A DNA stretch of 9,205 nt from positions 1 to 9,205 of the forward strand of contig JAJBTL010000283.1 of NCBI GenBank assembly GCA_020860865.1, read 5' to 3'. Made by a program: the position numbers and the translations under genes. The number at the start of each line of letters is the position of its first letter. The first letter of the stretch is position 1. The notes beneath the pieces were generated by a model. It was not told where the DNA came from, made no database searches, and saw only the letters and a program-made list of their open reading frames with translations. Origin of the DNA: Planctomycetota bacterium. GTDB taxonomy: Bacteria; Planctomycetota; SZUA-567. Shown here one piece after another: positions 1 to 7,245 of the stretch.

Positions 1-7
1 CACCAGG

Positions 8-1273
8 CTACAGGAGCATTTGCCACGGGTTTTCGATAAGCGTCGCCACCCGGGCGAGAAACTGCGCCGCCACTGCGCCGTCGACGGTGCGATGATCGGC
101 GGTGAGGCTCAGGTTCATCTTCGGGCGCATGACGATGCTGCCGTCGGGCATTTCCACCGGCTGCTTGACGATGGTGTTGACGCCGAGGATGGCGCTTTCC
201 GGCTGGTTGATGATGGGCGAAAACGACTCCATCCCGAACATGCCGAGGTTGGTGATGGTGAAGGTGCCGCCGGACAGTTCGTCCGGGGTCAGTTCGCCGG
301 ACCGGGCCCGCTTGGCCATGTCGCGGACCGCATCCGAGATGGCGCCGATGCCTTTCGACTGCGCGTCCCGGATGACCGGCACCACCAGGCCGTCGTCGAG
401 CGCCACCGCCACGCCGAGGTTGACGTAGTCGTGGAAGATGACGTCGTCGCCGTCGAGGGACGAATTGACGTAGGGGAAGTCCTGGAGGACATTGGTGACA
501 AGTTTGCAAAGAATGTCGGTGTAACTGATCTTCCGCCCGTCCGTGGACAAGGTCTTTTTCAACTCGCCGAGGGCGGTGACGTCGACGGACCGGTTGTAGC
601 CGACGACCGGCGCCGTGGTCCAGCTCGCCGTCATGTTCCGGGCGATGGCCCGGCGCATGGCGGAGAGCCGCTGGCGCCGGACCGGCTGACCGGTGACGAC
701 AACCGCGTCCGCCTTCGGGGCCGGCGCCGCCTCGGGCGCGGACCGAGCCTGTCGCGGAACGCCACCGGTTTGACCTGACGCGGCGACGCGCACGTCTTTT
801 TCGACAATGCGTCCGCCGGGACCGGTTCCCGTCACGGCTGTGAGATCGACGCCTTCCCGCGCCGCGATTTTCTTGGCAAGGGGCGACGCCTTAATCCGGC
901 CACCGGCGGGCGACGCCGTAGAACCGGGACCGGCCTTCGACATATCTTCACCGGCCGTCGGCGCCGTGTCGGCAACCGGAGCGGCCGGTACGGTGGATGC
1001 GGCGGCGGCGGCCGGGGCGGACTCGACCGTCTCGCCGGCGGCGCCGACGATGGCGATTACGCCCTGGACCGGCACCTCGGCTCCTTCGGGTTGAACGATT
1101 TTCAGGAGCACTCCCTCAACTTCCGCTTCGACTTCGTTGGTCAGCTTGTCCGTCTCGACGACATACAGCGGGTCGCCCGGCTTGACCGGGTCGCCTTCCT
1201 TCTTGAGCCATTGGGCAATAACCCCTTCGGTCATGGTGAGGCCGAACTGGGGCATTTTGATTTCCGATGCCAT
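8..1273 (-). CDS. acoC: Dihydrolipoyl acyltransferase (E2) of an acetoin/pyruvate-type dehydrogenase complex
   Basis: This 421-residue protein is the core E2 subunit, which passes an acyl group from the E1 thiamine intermediate via lipoyl-lysine to CoA. It has one N-terminal lipoyl domain (about residues 1-77) with the ETDKLTNEV lipoylation loop, so K43 is the modified lysine. An Ala/Pro-rich linker follows, then an E1/E3 peripheral-subunit-binding domain (about 126-161, RIKASPLAKKIA to GRIVEKDV). After a second linker comes the catalytic acyltransferase domain (about 200-421), which ends with the active-site DHRTVDG motif (H394, D398). All key residues are present and the length is normal. 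The ATG is 39 bp after the E1-beta stop, with GAAAGG upstream as a weak Shine-Dalgarno. It is the last complete gene of the cluster, and its TAG stop is 7 bp from the window edge. The symbol is tentative because single-lipoyl E2s also serve pyruvate dehydrogenases. The E2 identity itself is secure. Confidence 0.95.
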   Translation of the reverse strand: MASEIKMPQFGLTMTEGVIAQWLKKEGDPVKPGDPLYVVETDKLTNEVEAEVEGVLLKIVQPEGAEVPVQGVIAIVGAAGETVESAPAAAAASTVPAAPVADTAPTAGEDMSKAGPGSTASPAGGRIKASPLAKKIAAREGVDLTAVTGTGPGGRIVEKDVRVAASGQTGGVPRQARSAPEAAPAPKADAVVVTGQPVRRQRLSAMRRAIARNMTASWTTAPVVGYNRSVDVTALGELKKTLSTDGRKISYTDILCKLVTNVLQDFPYVNSSLDGDDVIFHDYVNLGVAVALDDGLVVPVIRDAQSKGIGAISDAVRDMAKRARSGELTPDELSGGTFTITNLGMFGMESFSPIINQPESAILGVNTIVKQPVEMPDGSIVMRPKMNLSLTADHRTVDGAVAAQFLARVATLIENPWQMLL

Positions 1274-1312
1274 GGTGGTGGGCCTTTCGCAAAAAATGCA
1301 GCTACGGTGTGG

Positions 1313-2290
1313 TTACGCGAACATTCCCCGGGCGGCGGCGACGATGTCGGCCGGGTGCGGGAAAACGGCGTCCTCCAGTGGCGGCGAGAACGGCGACACC
1401 GTGTTCGCCCCGGCCACCCGGCAGACCGGCGAGTCGAGTTCGTCGAACAGGTCTTCCATGATCTGGGCCGACAGTTCGGCGCCGACGCCGCCCCGCTTCA
1501 CGCCTTCCTCGACAATCATGACGTTGTGGGTCTTTGCGACGGACGCGGCGATGGCGTCCCAATCGAGCGGGACGAGGCTCCGGAGGTCGAGGACTTCGGC
1601 GTCGATGCCGTCCGCCGCCAGCGTCTCCGCCGCTTCGAGGGCGAAGTAGACCTGCCGCGACCAGGTGATAATGGTGAGGTCGCGTCCGGGCCGTTTGACA
1701 TCGGCCTTGCCAAGGGGGATGAGGAAGTCGTCGTCGTCCGGCAGTTCCTCCTTTTTCGCGTAGAGGAGCTTGTGCTCGAGGAAGACGACCGGGTCGTCGT
1801 CCCGGATGGCGGATTTAAGAAGGCCTTTGTGGTCCGCCGCCGTCGACGGGCAGACGACTTTGAGGCCCTGAATGTGGGTGAACAGGGATTCGAGGCACTG
1901 GGAGTGCTGGCCGGCGTTCCGGCGGCCGGCGCCCATCGGCGCCCGGAAGACGACGGGGACGGTCACCTGGCCGCCTGTCATGTAGCGGATTTTCGCGGCC
2001 TGGTTCATGACCGGGTCGAGGCAGCAACTGATGAAGTCGTCGTACATCCATTCGACGACCGGCCGGAGGCCGCGCATGGCCATGCCGACCGCCATACCGG
2101 TGAAACCGGATTCGCTGATCGGGGTGTCGATGACCCGGAGCGGACCGAATTCGTCAAGAAAACCGGTCGTTATGCCGAAAACACTGCCCATGTCCGCCAT
2201 GTCCTCGCCGAGGACGACGACGTTTTTGTCGCGGACCATCTCTTCGTGCAGGCCTTCGCGGATGGCCTTGCTTATGCTGAGTTTGCTCAT
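1313..2290 (-). CDS. acoB: Thiamine-dependent dehydrogenase E1 component, beta subunit
   Basis: The protein has 325 residues from the ATG at 2290. It is the E1-beta (transketolase-like pyrimidine-binding plus C-terminal) subunit, which forms an alpha2beta2 E1 that decarboxylates or cleaves a 2-oxo compound and acylates the E2 lipoyl group. Visible features are VVVLGEDM near residue 25, the DTPISESGFTG segment with the glutamate (E60) that contacts the thiamine aminopyrimidine, the AGQHSQ motif with its conserved histidine (H129), and the C-terminal LDLRSLVPLDWD and IVEEG motifs. The ATG overlaps the E1-alpha stop as ATGA, so translation is coupled. An in-frame GTG at 2302 would add four residues but has no properly spaced ribosome site, so I prefer the ATG. 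Family and subunit are certain. Whether the substrate is acetoin, pyruvate or another 2-oxo compound is inferred only from the neighbouring alpha subunit. Confidence 0.95.
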   Translation of the reverse strand: MSKLSISKAIREGLHEEMVRDKNVVVLGEDMADMGSVFGITTGFLDEFGPLRVIDTPISESGFTGMAVGMAMRGLRPVVEWMYDDFISCCLDPVMNQAAKIRYMTGGQVTVPVVFRAPMGAGRRNAGQHSQCLESLFTHIQGLKVVCPSTAADHKGLLKSAIRDDDPVVFLEHKLLYAKKEELPDDDDFLIPLGKADVKRPGRDLTIITWSRQVYFALEAAETLAADGIDAEVLDLRSLVPLDWDAIAASVAKTHNVMIVEEGVKRGGVGAELSAQIMEDLFDELDSPVCRVAGANTVSPFSPPLEDAVFPHPADIVAAARGMFA

Positions 2291-3294
2291 CGGGCTATGC
2301 ACCTCTCGTTGTCTGTGGTGTACATGTCGGTAAACGCTTCGGCGACGTCCGGGTACGGCGAGGCGTCGGCGAAGGCGGTGGCGTCGGCGATTTCCTTGGC
2401 GATTTCATCTTCGATAGCGGTGACGTCGGTTTCAGTGGCGGCTTGTTCGTCGAGGAGACGTTTCCGGAACAGGGCCACGGGGTCCTTCCGGTGCGCTTCC
2501 TCGATGTATTCTTTCGGCCGGTACGCCGCCGGGTCGCCGCAGTAGTGACCCTGCCAGCGGTAGACCATGGCTTCGACAAGGCTCGGGCCCTGGCCGGCGC
2601 GGGCGCGGGCGACCGCTTCCTTGACCCGTTCGTAGACGGCGAGGACGTCGGCGCCGTCGACGGTGGAGCCGGGGATGTCGTAGGCGCGGGCGCGGACGGC
2701 GATGGTGTCGGTGTTCGTCACCTTGCCGATGGGGACGGAGACGCCGTAGCCGTTGTTTTCGCAGAAGAAGACGACGGGAAGGGTCCAGGCCGCCGCCATG
2801 TTGATGGATTCGTGGAATGTGCCCTGGTTCGAGGCGGAGTCGCCGAAATAGCAGAGGGTGACTTCGTCCGTCCCGCGAATTTTCGTCGCCAGTCCGGAAC
2901 CGGCGGCGATGGGAATGCCGGCGCCGACAATGCCGTTGGCGCCGAGGATGCCCTTGTCGACATCGACGATGTGCATGGAGCCGCCCTTGCCTTTGCAGTA
3001 ACCGGTCGATTTGCCGAACAGTTCGGCGATGGACCGGTCGGTTTTGGCGCCTTTCGCTAAGCAATGGCCGTGGCCTCGATGGGTGGAGGTGATGAAGTCC
3101 CGTTCCTCCAAGGCCATCGCGGAACCGATGACGCTTCCTTCCTGGCCGATGCAGAGGTGGATGTTGCCGGCGAGCATGCCCTTGGTGAAACATTCGGCGG
3201 CTTTTTCCTCAAACTTTCGGACGCGGAGCATTCCCCGGTAGGCGGTGAACAGGAAGTCTCGCGTGTACTTCTTCAGGTCTGTTTGGTAGTTCAT
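2287..3294 (-). CDS. acoA: Thiamine-dependent dehydrogenase E1 component, alpha subunit, acetoin-type
   Basis: The protein has 335 residues starting at MNYQTDLKK. The start has AGAGGA ten bases upstream, whereas the in-frame extension to 3354 has no family similarity. It is the thiamine-diphosphate binding E1-alpha subunit. HRGHGHCLAKG (residues 72-82) is the conserved histidine region. The thiamine/Mg motif runs from GDS at 151 through ASNQG to the ENN at 179-181 (GDG-X(n)-NN type, with Ser in place of the usual Gly). QGHYCGDPAAYRP at 248-260 resembles, from memory, the GHYxGDxxxYR form of acetoin dehydrogenase AcoA rather than the GHSMSDP form of pyruvate dehydrogenase. This favours acetoin or a related carbonyl as substrate, but it is not proof. 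The gene follows dctM after a 141 bp gap holding a hairpin, and it overlaps E1-beta by four bases. It is intact. Confidence 0.93.
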   Translation of the reverse strand: MNYQTDLKKYTRDFLFTAYRGMLRVRKFEEKAAECFTKGMLAGNIHLCIGQEGSVIGSAMALEERDFITSTHRGHGHCLAKGAKTDRSIAELFGKSTGYCKGKGGSMHIVDVDKGILGANGIVGAGIPIAAGSGLATKIRGTDEVTLCYFGDSASNQGTFHESINMAAAWTLPVVFFCENNGYGVSVPIGKVTNTDTIAVRARAYDIPGSTVDGADVLAVYERVKEAVARARAGQGPSLVEAMVYRWQGHYCGDPAAYRPKEYIEEAHRKDPVALFRKRLLDEQAATETDVTAIEDEIAKEIADATAFADASPYPDVAEAFTDMYTTDNERCIAR

Positions 3295-3351
3295 TTTCAC
3301 AGTGTCCTCTATGCGAATGGTGGTTGGTGCTGTCGGGACGCAGCCTGTCCG

Positions 3352-3379
3352 CACCGAAGCGCGGCGGAGCCGTTCGGTG
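3352..3379 (-). other. Intercistronic hairpin between dctM and E1-alpha
   Basis: CACCGAA (3352-3358) pairs with TTCGGTG (3373-3379). Inside it, CGGC and GCCG pair around a three-base loop, leaving a three-base bulge. No T-run follows on the minus strand, so it is not a standard rho-independent terminator. It could protect an mRNA end or mark a processing site separating transporter and enzyme transcripts. The structure is read from the sequence, and its role is inferred. Confidence 0.4.
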
Positions 3380-3387
3380 GGCGCGGG

Positions 3388-3445
3388 CGGTATTTCAGGT
3401 GTTCCTAAATCTACAAAGAACTTCGGCCGATCCGGTTATTTCAGG
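3388..3445 (-). repeat. Short direct repeat flanking the dctM stop codon
   Basis: On the minus strand CCTGAAATAACCG (3445-3433), which contains the dctM stop codon, recurs 45 bp downstream as CCTGAAATACCG (3399-3388), differing by one A. It is short enough to be chance or a relic of a small local duplication. No function is assigned. Confidence 0.35.
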
Positions 3446-4749
3446 AATCGGGGGAGGAACAGGCTGATTTCCGGAATAAACGTCACGAGGAGCAGGGCGA
3501 TGATTCCGGCCAGGACAAACGGGATAATCTTCCTGCAGATTTCCGCCACCGGAATTTCCGCGATGTTGCAGCCGACATACAGGTTGATGCCAACCGGCGG
3601 CGTTATGAGGCCGATGGCCAGATTGACGCAGATGAAGACGCCGAAGTGCACCGGGTCGATATTGAACTCGCGGACGATGGGCATCATGATGGGGACCATG
3701 ATGTAAAGGGCCGAATTGGCGTCGAGGAAGCATCCGGCGACGAGGAAGATCAGGTTTATCATGAGGAGCATGGCGTACTTGTTCAGACCGTAGCCGAGCA
3801 TGCTTTCGGAAATGTCGGCGGCGATGTGACTGGTCGTCAGGAGCCAGGCAAAGATGCTGGCGCCGGCGATGATGAACATCACCGTGCCGGACGACACCGC
3901 CGCGTCCATGAACAGCCGCCACAGGTCCTTCGGTTTGATCTCCCGGTAAATGAAGATTCCGACGAACAGCCCGTAGATAACGGCGACGCCCGCCGCCTCG
4001 GTCGGTGTGAAGATGTCGCCGTATATGCCGCCAAGGATGATGACCGGCGTCAGGAGGCCCCAGAACGCCTCGCCGAAGGCGGCCCACAGTTCCTTCCGGC
4101 TGGCCTTGGGTTGCGGGATGATGTTCGTGTTGTTCCGGCTCATCCACAAGGCCGCGAGAATATAGACGACGCCGACCAGGATGCCCGGGAGAATGCCGCC
4201 GGAGAACAGCGCACCCACGGACACGTCGGCGATGGAGGCGTAGACGACAAAGACAATGCTCGGCGGGATGATGACGCCGATGGCGCCGCTGGCGCTCATG
4301 AGGGCGGTGCCGACGCCCTTGTCGTACCCGGCCCTGGCCATGGCCGGAATGAGAATCGAGCCAAGCGCCGCCACCGTCGCCGGGCCTGACCCGGAAATCG
4401 CCGCGAAGAAACAGGCGACGACGACGACGACGGTGATGAGCCCGCCTTTCCGGTGACCGACGCAGACCGAGGCGAAGCGGATAAGCCGCTGCGATATCCC
4501 GGCGTATTCCATAATGACGCCGGCGAGGATGAAGAAGGGAATCGCCATCAGGGTGAACTTGCCGATGGAGGCGTACATGATACTCGGGAAGACGTTCATC
4601 GGCAGATCAATGATGAAGAGGCCGACGACGGCGCTGAGGCCGAGGGAGACGGCAATCGGGACGTTCAGGAAGGCGAGGAGGAAGAAGAGGCCGAAAAGAA
4701 TCGGGCCGATATAGTCTTCCAGTATGTAGAGAATGTCGTAATAGTCCAT
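3436..4749 (-). CDS. dctM: TRAP transporter large permease subunit (DctM family)
   Basis: The protein has 437 residues from MDYYDILYILEDY, the usual DctM length. It is an inner-membrane protein with about a dozen hydrophobic segments that carries out ion-coupled uptake of the ligand delivered by DctP. Recognisable family stretches include FFLLAFLNVPIAVSLGL near the N-terminus, IPFFILAGVIMEYAG, CFFAAISGSGPATVAALGS, GAIGVIIPPSI and, toward the C-terminus, NLAIGLITPPVGINLYVG. The ATG shares one base with the dctQ TAA (TAATG), and GGGAGG sits eight bases upstream inside dctQ, so the start is secure and translation is coupled. The in-frame extension up to 4944 merely overlaps dctQ in another frame and is discarded. 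The gene is intact and ends before a 141 bp gap to E1-alpha. Its substrate cannot be read from the permease. Confidence 0.96.
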   Translation of the reverse strand: MDYYDILYILEDYIGPILFGLFFLLAFLNVPIAVSLGLSAVVGLFIIDLPMNVFPSIMYASIGKFTLMAIPFFILAGVIMEYAGISQRLIRFASVCVGHRKGGLITVVVVVACFFAAISGSGPATVAALGSILIPAMARAGYDKGVGTALMSASGAIGVIIPPSIVFVVYASIADVSVGALFSGGILPGILVGVVYILAALWMSRNNTNIIPQPKASRKELWAAFGEAFWGLLTPVIILGGIYGDIFTPTEAAGVAVIYGLFVGIFIYREIKPKDLWRLFMDAAVSSGTVMFIIAGASIFAWLLTTSHIAADISESMLGYGLNKYAMLLMINLIFLVAGCFLDANSALYIMVPIMMPIVREFNIDPVHFGVFICVNLAIGLITPPVGINLYVGCNIAEIPVAEICRKIIPFVLAGIIALLLVTFIPEISLFLPRFLK

Positions 4750-5327
4750 TACCGGTCCCTCCCTTCGCCAGCGGTGGTGGCGGCCCCGAGTGCGTCGCCC
4801 AGGCCGGCGAGGGCCCGGGCTTCGATGGACATTTCGTCCAGCGGAGCCTGCCCGGACCAGATGTCCCAAAACTTTTTCCAGCCGGACTGGAGGATGCGGA
4901 GGGCGATAAAGACGCCGCCCACCGGAATGGCCAGTCCCTGCCACATCACCGGCATGCCGAGGGCCGGGGTTTTGGCGTCCAGGTCGATTTGACCCTGCAC
5001 CATGATGGCTCCTTCCTGAATCATGATGACGATCATGACGAGGGAGCAGAACGAGGCGAAGAGGGCCATGAAGGCGCGGCCGCGCCGGGGGAAGAAGTCG
5101 ACGAAATAGCTCATGCCGAGATGGGCGTAGCGCTTGAAGCCGGTGGCGACGCCGAGCATGCTTATCCAGACAAAGGCGAGAACGGTGAGTTCTTCCGTGA
5201 AGGAGAACGAATTGGTGAACAGGTAGCGGCTGACGACATTGACGAAATTCATCACCGTCATGAAGGCGAGCCCGATCACAATCAGCCCCTCTTCAAGGTA
5301 GTCGAGAAGTTTTCCAAGTATTTTCAT
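4749..5327 (-). CDS. dctQ: TRAP transporter small permease subunit (DctQ family)
   Basis: The protein has 192 residues from MKILGKLLDYLEEG. It is the small four-helix membrane subunit of the TRAP transporter. Hydrophobic segments lie at roughly residues 15-37, 47-67, 88-110 and 128-150. The family hallmarks are NFVNVVSRYLF after helix 1, FTEELTVLAFVWISMLGVA in helix 2, and the GFKRYAHLGMSYFVDFFP loop. The C-terminal tail is unusually long and Ala/Gly/Glu-rich. An upstream in-frame start at 5423 would add 32 Arg-rich residues that do not resemble the family. MKIL has GGGAG 11 bases upstream, a rather wide spacing. It follows dctP after a 133 bp gap with a hairpin and overlaps dctM by one base. 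Confidence 0.92.
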   Translation of the reverse strand: MKILGKLLDYLEEGLIVIGLAFMTVMNFVNVVSRYLFTNSFSFTEELTVLAFVWISMLGVATGFKRYAHLGMSYFVDFFPRRGRAFMALFASFCSLVMIVIMIQEGAIMVQGQIDLDAKTPALGMPVMWQGLAIPVGGVFIALRILQSGWKKFWDIWSGQAPLDEMSIEARALAGLGDALGAATTAGEGRDR

Positions 5328-5415
5328 AAGGAACGGTACTCCCTGCCGTGCGTTCCACAAAAAACAGCGTCGCCAGGCCGTTCGCGAATGGACGGCGCGT
5401 CGCGCGATAAAGAGG

Positions 5416-5451
5416 ACGGGCAACCCGGCGTTGTGGTGTCGGATTGCCCGT
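5416..5451 (-). other. Intercistronic stem-loop between dctP and dctQ
   Basis: ACGGGCAA (5416-5423) and TTGCCCGT (5444-5451) form a perfect 8 bp stem around a 20-base loop. It lies just after the dctP stop, and only a weak pyrimidine stretch (CCTCTTTAT) follows on the minus strand. Hairpins in this position are common after genes for solute-binding proteins, where they lower downstream expression or stabilise the upstream message. The stem is visible, and the attenuating role is inferred. Confidence 0.5.
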
Positions 5452-5460
5452 GGAAATGCT

Positions 5461-6468
5461 TTAGTCGAACTCGTAGCCGAAAGCCTTGAAGACGTCGTCC
5501 CCGACCTCTTTCCGGTACGACTCGTACACCGGCGCGGCGGCGGCCTTGAATTCCTGCACCTGTTCCGGCGTGAGGACGGTGACCTCGGTCATGATGGCGC
5601 GGAACTCGTCGATGATTTCAGCGTCTTTCTTCCGCGCTTCGGCCTTCTGGAACGCCATGGCCTCTTTCCCGGCTTCCTCGAAAATCTTCTTGTCCTCGTC
5701 GGACAGGCGGCGCCAGGTGCGGTTCGAGACGGAAAGGGCGATGGGGTCGTAGGAATAGTTCCAGATGGTGCAGTATTTCTGCACTTCCTGAATGCGGGCG
5801 GACCGGATGGTGTCGAGGGGGTTTTCCTGGCCGTCGATGGTGCCTTGCTGGAGGGCGGTGAAGACTTCGGCGAAGTTCATCGCCGTCGGATCGGCGCCGA
5901 AGATGCGGAACAGGTCGACGTACATCTTGATGGCCGGCGTGCGGACTTTCAGTTGGCGCATGTCGGCGACGGACGATACCGGCCGGACGTTGTTGGTCAG
6001 TTGGCGGAAGCCGACCTCGCCGAGGGCGAGCATGTGGGCGCCCTTCTTTTCAATCAGGTCGCCGATGATTTTCAGGCCGGGGCCGTTGAAGATGATTTCG
6101 TCCACCGATTCGTAGCCCTTCGGGAAAATCCACGGCATGTTGATGACGTTCAGTTCCGGGATGAAGCCGGTCATGTTGATGGTGGAGTGGATGTCCAGAT
6201 CGGTGACGCCGGTGAAAAGCATCTCGACGCCCTTGACCATGTCGCTGCCGGACAGTTGCTCGTTCGGGTAGATGGCCACCTTGTAGCGGCCTTCCGTGCG
6301 CTCTTCGACAAGTTCCTTGAACTTCCGGGCGCCGACCATCCAGACGCTCGTTTCCGAGGTGGTGACGCTCATGCGGAGTTCGCGGGCGCGCTGTCCCGCG
6401 AAGCCCGGGGCGGATGCGAGGACCAGCGCCATCAGGGCGAGGCCGAGCACGGTCATGGATCGTTTCAT
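5461..6468 (-). CDS. dctP: TRAP transporter periplasmic solute-binding protein (DctP family)
   Basis: The protein has 335 residues and is exported. The N-terminus MKRSMTVLGLALMALVLASA is a classic Sec signal, probably cut after APGFA (residue 24). It binds substrate in the periplasm and delivers it to DctQM. Family features are GFRQLTNN (R155), LKVRTP with the arginine (R176) that in DctP proteins usually grips a ligand carboxylate, FRIFGADPTAMNF, and the signature EVFTALQQGTIDGQENP (about 201-217). The conserved arginine suggests a carboxylate ligand, although some family members take other compounds. The start is firm: GGAGG lies seven bases before the ATG. A 127 bp gap separates it from the PPC gene upstream and may contain its own promoter, which would fit the need for excess binding protein. 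The gene is intact. Confidence 0.96.
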   Translation of the reverse strand: MKRSMTVLGLALMALVLASAPGFAGQRARELRMSVTTSETSVWMVGARKFKELVEERTEGRYKVAIYPNEQLSGSDMVKGVEMLFTGVTDLDIHSTINMTGFIPELNVINMPWIFPKGYESVDEIIFNGPGLKIIGDLIEKKGAHMLALGEVGFRQLTNNVRPVSSVADMRQLKVRTPAIKMYVDLFRIFGADPTAMNFAEVFTALQQGTIDGQENPLDTIRSARIQEVQKYCTIWNYSYDPIALSVSNRTWRRLSDEDKKIFEEAGKEAMAFQKAEARKKDAEIIDEFRAIMTEVTVLTPEQVQEFKAAAAPVYESYRKEVGDDVFKAFGYEFD

Positions 6469-6552
6469 TCGAATTCCTCCGGTATGGAAAGTGGAACCTT
6501 GTCGTCGGCCCGCGGCCGAATGGTATGATATGCGTATGGTAGGACCAAAGGT

Positions 6553-6580
6553 ACTTTACCCTACATTTGCCGTTAGTCAA
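6553..6580 (-). promoter_or_regulatory. Possible sigma-70-type promoter upstream of dctP
   Basis: In the 127 bp gap, TTGACT (6580-6575) resembles a -35 box and is followed after 16 bp by TAAAGT (6558-6553), a 4/6 match to a -10 box. Just downstream the word ATGGTA occurs twice with a 16 bp period (plus strand 6520-6525 and 6536-6541), and a short dyad TCGGCC/GGCCGA lies at 6505-6519. Either could be an operator or leader structure. The box matches are modest, so an internal promoter is only a possibility. Confidence 0.3.
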
Positions 6581-6595
6581 CCGGCTCCTGGAAGA

Positions 6596-7069
6596 TTATT
6601 TCGCCGGCGCCTGCTTCGGGTCGAAGATGAACACGTCGAGGTCCGGGTCGAAACGCCGGCCCATATCGATGTTGTCGAGTTCGCCCAGGATGACGTCGAC
6701 GGTGAGGAGAACGCGGTTCCCGTCGATGAGGTGTCCGCCGTAACTGGTGCCGTCCGGTCCGGACAGGCCGGCGTGGACGTGGAACATGGTTTTCCCGTCC
6801 TCGCCTTGGCAGATCATCCCGTTCAGGCTGACCAGTTCGATGGGGCCGTCCAGGACAATGGCGTCGCCGTAACCGTAGCCGGCCTTCTTGTCCGGCAGCG
6901 GAATCGGGTCGAAGAAGCGGGCGCCGTTCAGGCTTCCGATGCCGCTCAATACCATGCCGTGACGGATGTTGTTTTCGTCGCAGGCCCGCTGGAGGCCGGC
7001 GAGGACGTCTTCACCCGGCGCCATCCGGATGGCGACGACCCGCTTGATTGTGCCGTTTGCGTATTGCAT
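6596..7069 (-). CDS. PPC/DUF296 domain protein of unknown function
   Basis: This 157-residue protein is made of a single PPC (plant and prokaryote conserved, DUF296) domain. Visible family features are the N-terminal strand RVVAIRMAPGEDVLAGLQRAC, the GMVLSGIGSLNGARFFDP stretch (about 38-55), and the histidine triad in FHVHAGLSGPDG (H97, H99) and GGHLIDG (H113). In bacterial homologues this triad can form a metal site at a trimer interface. In plants the domain is paired with AT-hooks in DNA-binding proteins. No AT-hook is seen here, so an enzymatic, metal-dependent or ligand-sensing role is as likely as a regulatory one. It begins 11 bp after a small basic ORF, with AAGGA eight bases before the ATG. 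Its place inside a catabolic operon suggests it acts on, or responds to, a pathway intermediate. The family is confident, and the function is not known. Confidence 0.88.
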   Translation of the reverse strand: MQYANGTIKRVVAIRMAPGEDVLAGLQRACDENNIRHGMVLSGIGSLNGARFFDPIPLPDKKAGYGYGDAIVLDGPIELVSLNGMICQGEDGKTMFHVHAGLSGPDGTSYGGHLIDGNRVLLTVDVILGELDNIDMGRRFDPDLDVFIFDPKQAPAK

Positions 7070-7080
7070 ACTGATTTTCC

Positions 7081-7245
7081 TTACTTCAAAAGTGAGGCGA
7101 GAAACGTCCAGACCGGTTTGGCTTTCCGTTCCGGCCGGGCCTTGCGCTTGGTGTTGTTTTCCCGTTTTTCCTCGCGGTAACGTCGGACCAGCCGCCAGGC
7201 GCCGCCGAGTTCCGGGTCACGCCCGCTCCTCGGGCCGGGCCGCAT
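7081..7245 (-). CDS. Small, strongly basic hypothetical protein (54 residues)
   Basis: I do not recognise this gene. The ATG immediately follows the stop of the dehydrogenase gene (TGAATG), with a GGAG ribosome site nine bases upstream inside that gene. The TAA stop is 11 bp before the PPC gene, so the ORF fills the gap almost exactly. The product starts MRPGPRSGRDPELGG, continues with a charged stretch AWRLVRRYREEKRENNTKRK, and ends KPVWTFLASLLK. That is a basic middle and a short hydrophobic, aromatic C-terminus. About a third of the residues are Arg or Lys and only a few are acidic. This could bind nucleic acid or the membrane surface, or be an accessory peptide of the dehydrogenase or the PPC protein. 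Without homologues a chance ORF cannot be excluded, but spacing, ribosome site and coupling argue for translation. Confidence 0.55.
   Translation of the reverse strand: MRPGPRSGRDPELGGAWRLVRRYREEKRENNTKRKARPERKAKPVWTFLASLLK

Noticed and set aside
20..778. Plus-strand open frame of 252 codons
   Set aside because: It is antisense to the E2 catalytic domain and rich in His/Arg/Asp without any family motif.
1091..2545. Plus-strand open frame of 484 codons
   Set aside because: It lies antisense to E1-beta, E1-alpha and the E2 start, all firmly identified. Long antisense frames are expected with high-GC third codon positions, and the translation is a low-complexity Asp/Val/Arg-rich shadow.
5431..6528. 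Plus-strand open frame of 365 codons
   Set aside because: It is antisense to dctP over its full length, with no recognisable domain and a composition typical of a complement shadow.
6566..6584. GG-N10-GC arrangement upstream of dctP as a sigma-54 site
   Set aside because: Only the GG and GC dinucleotides match. The rest of the -24 and -12 elements do not fit the consensus.
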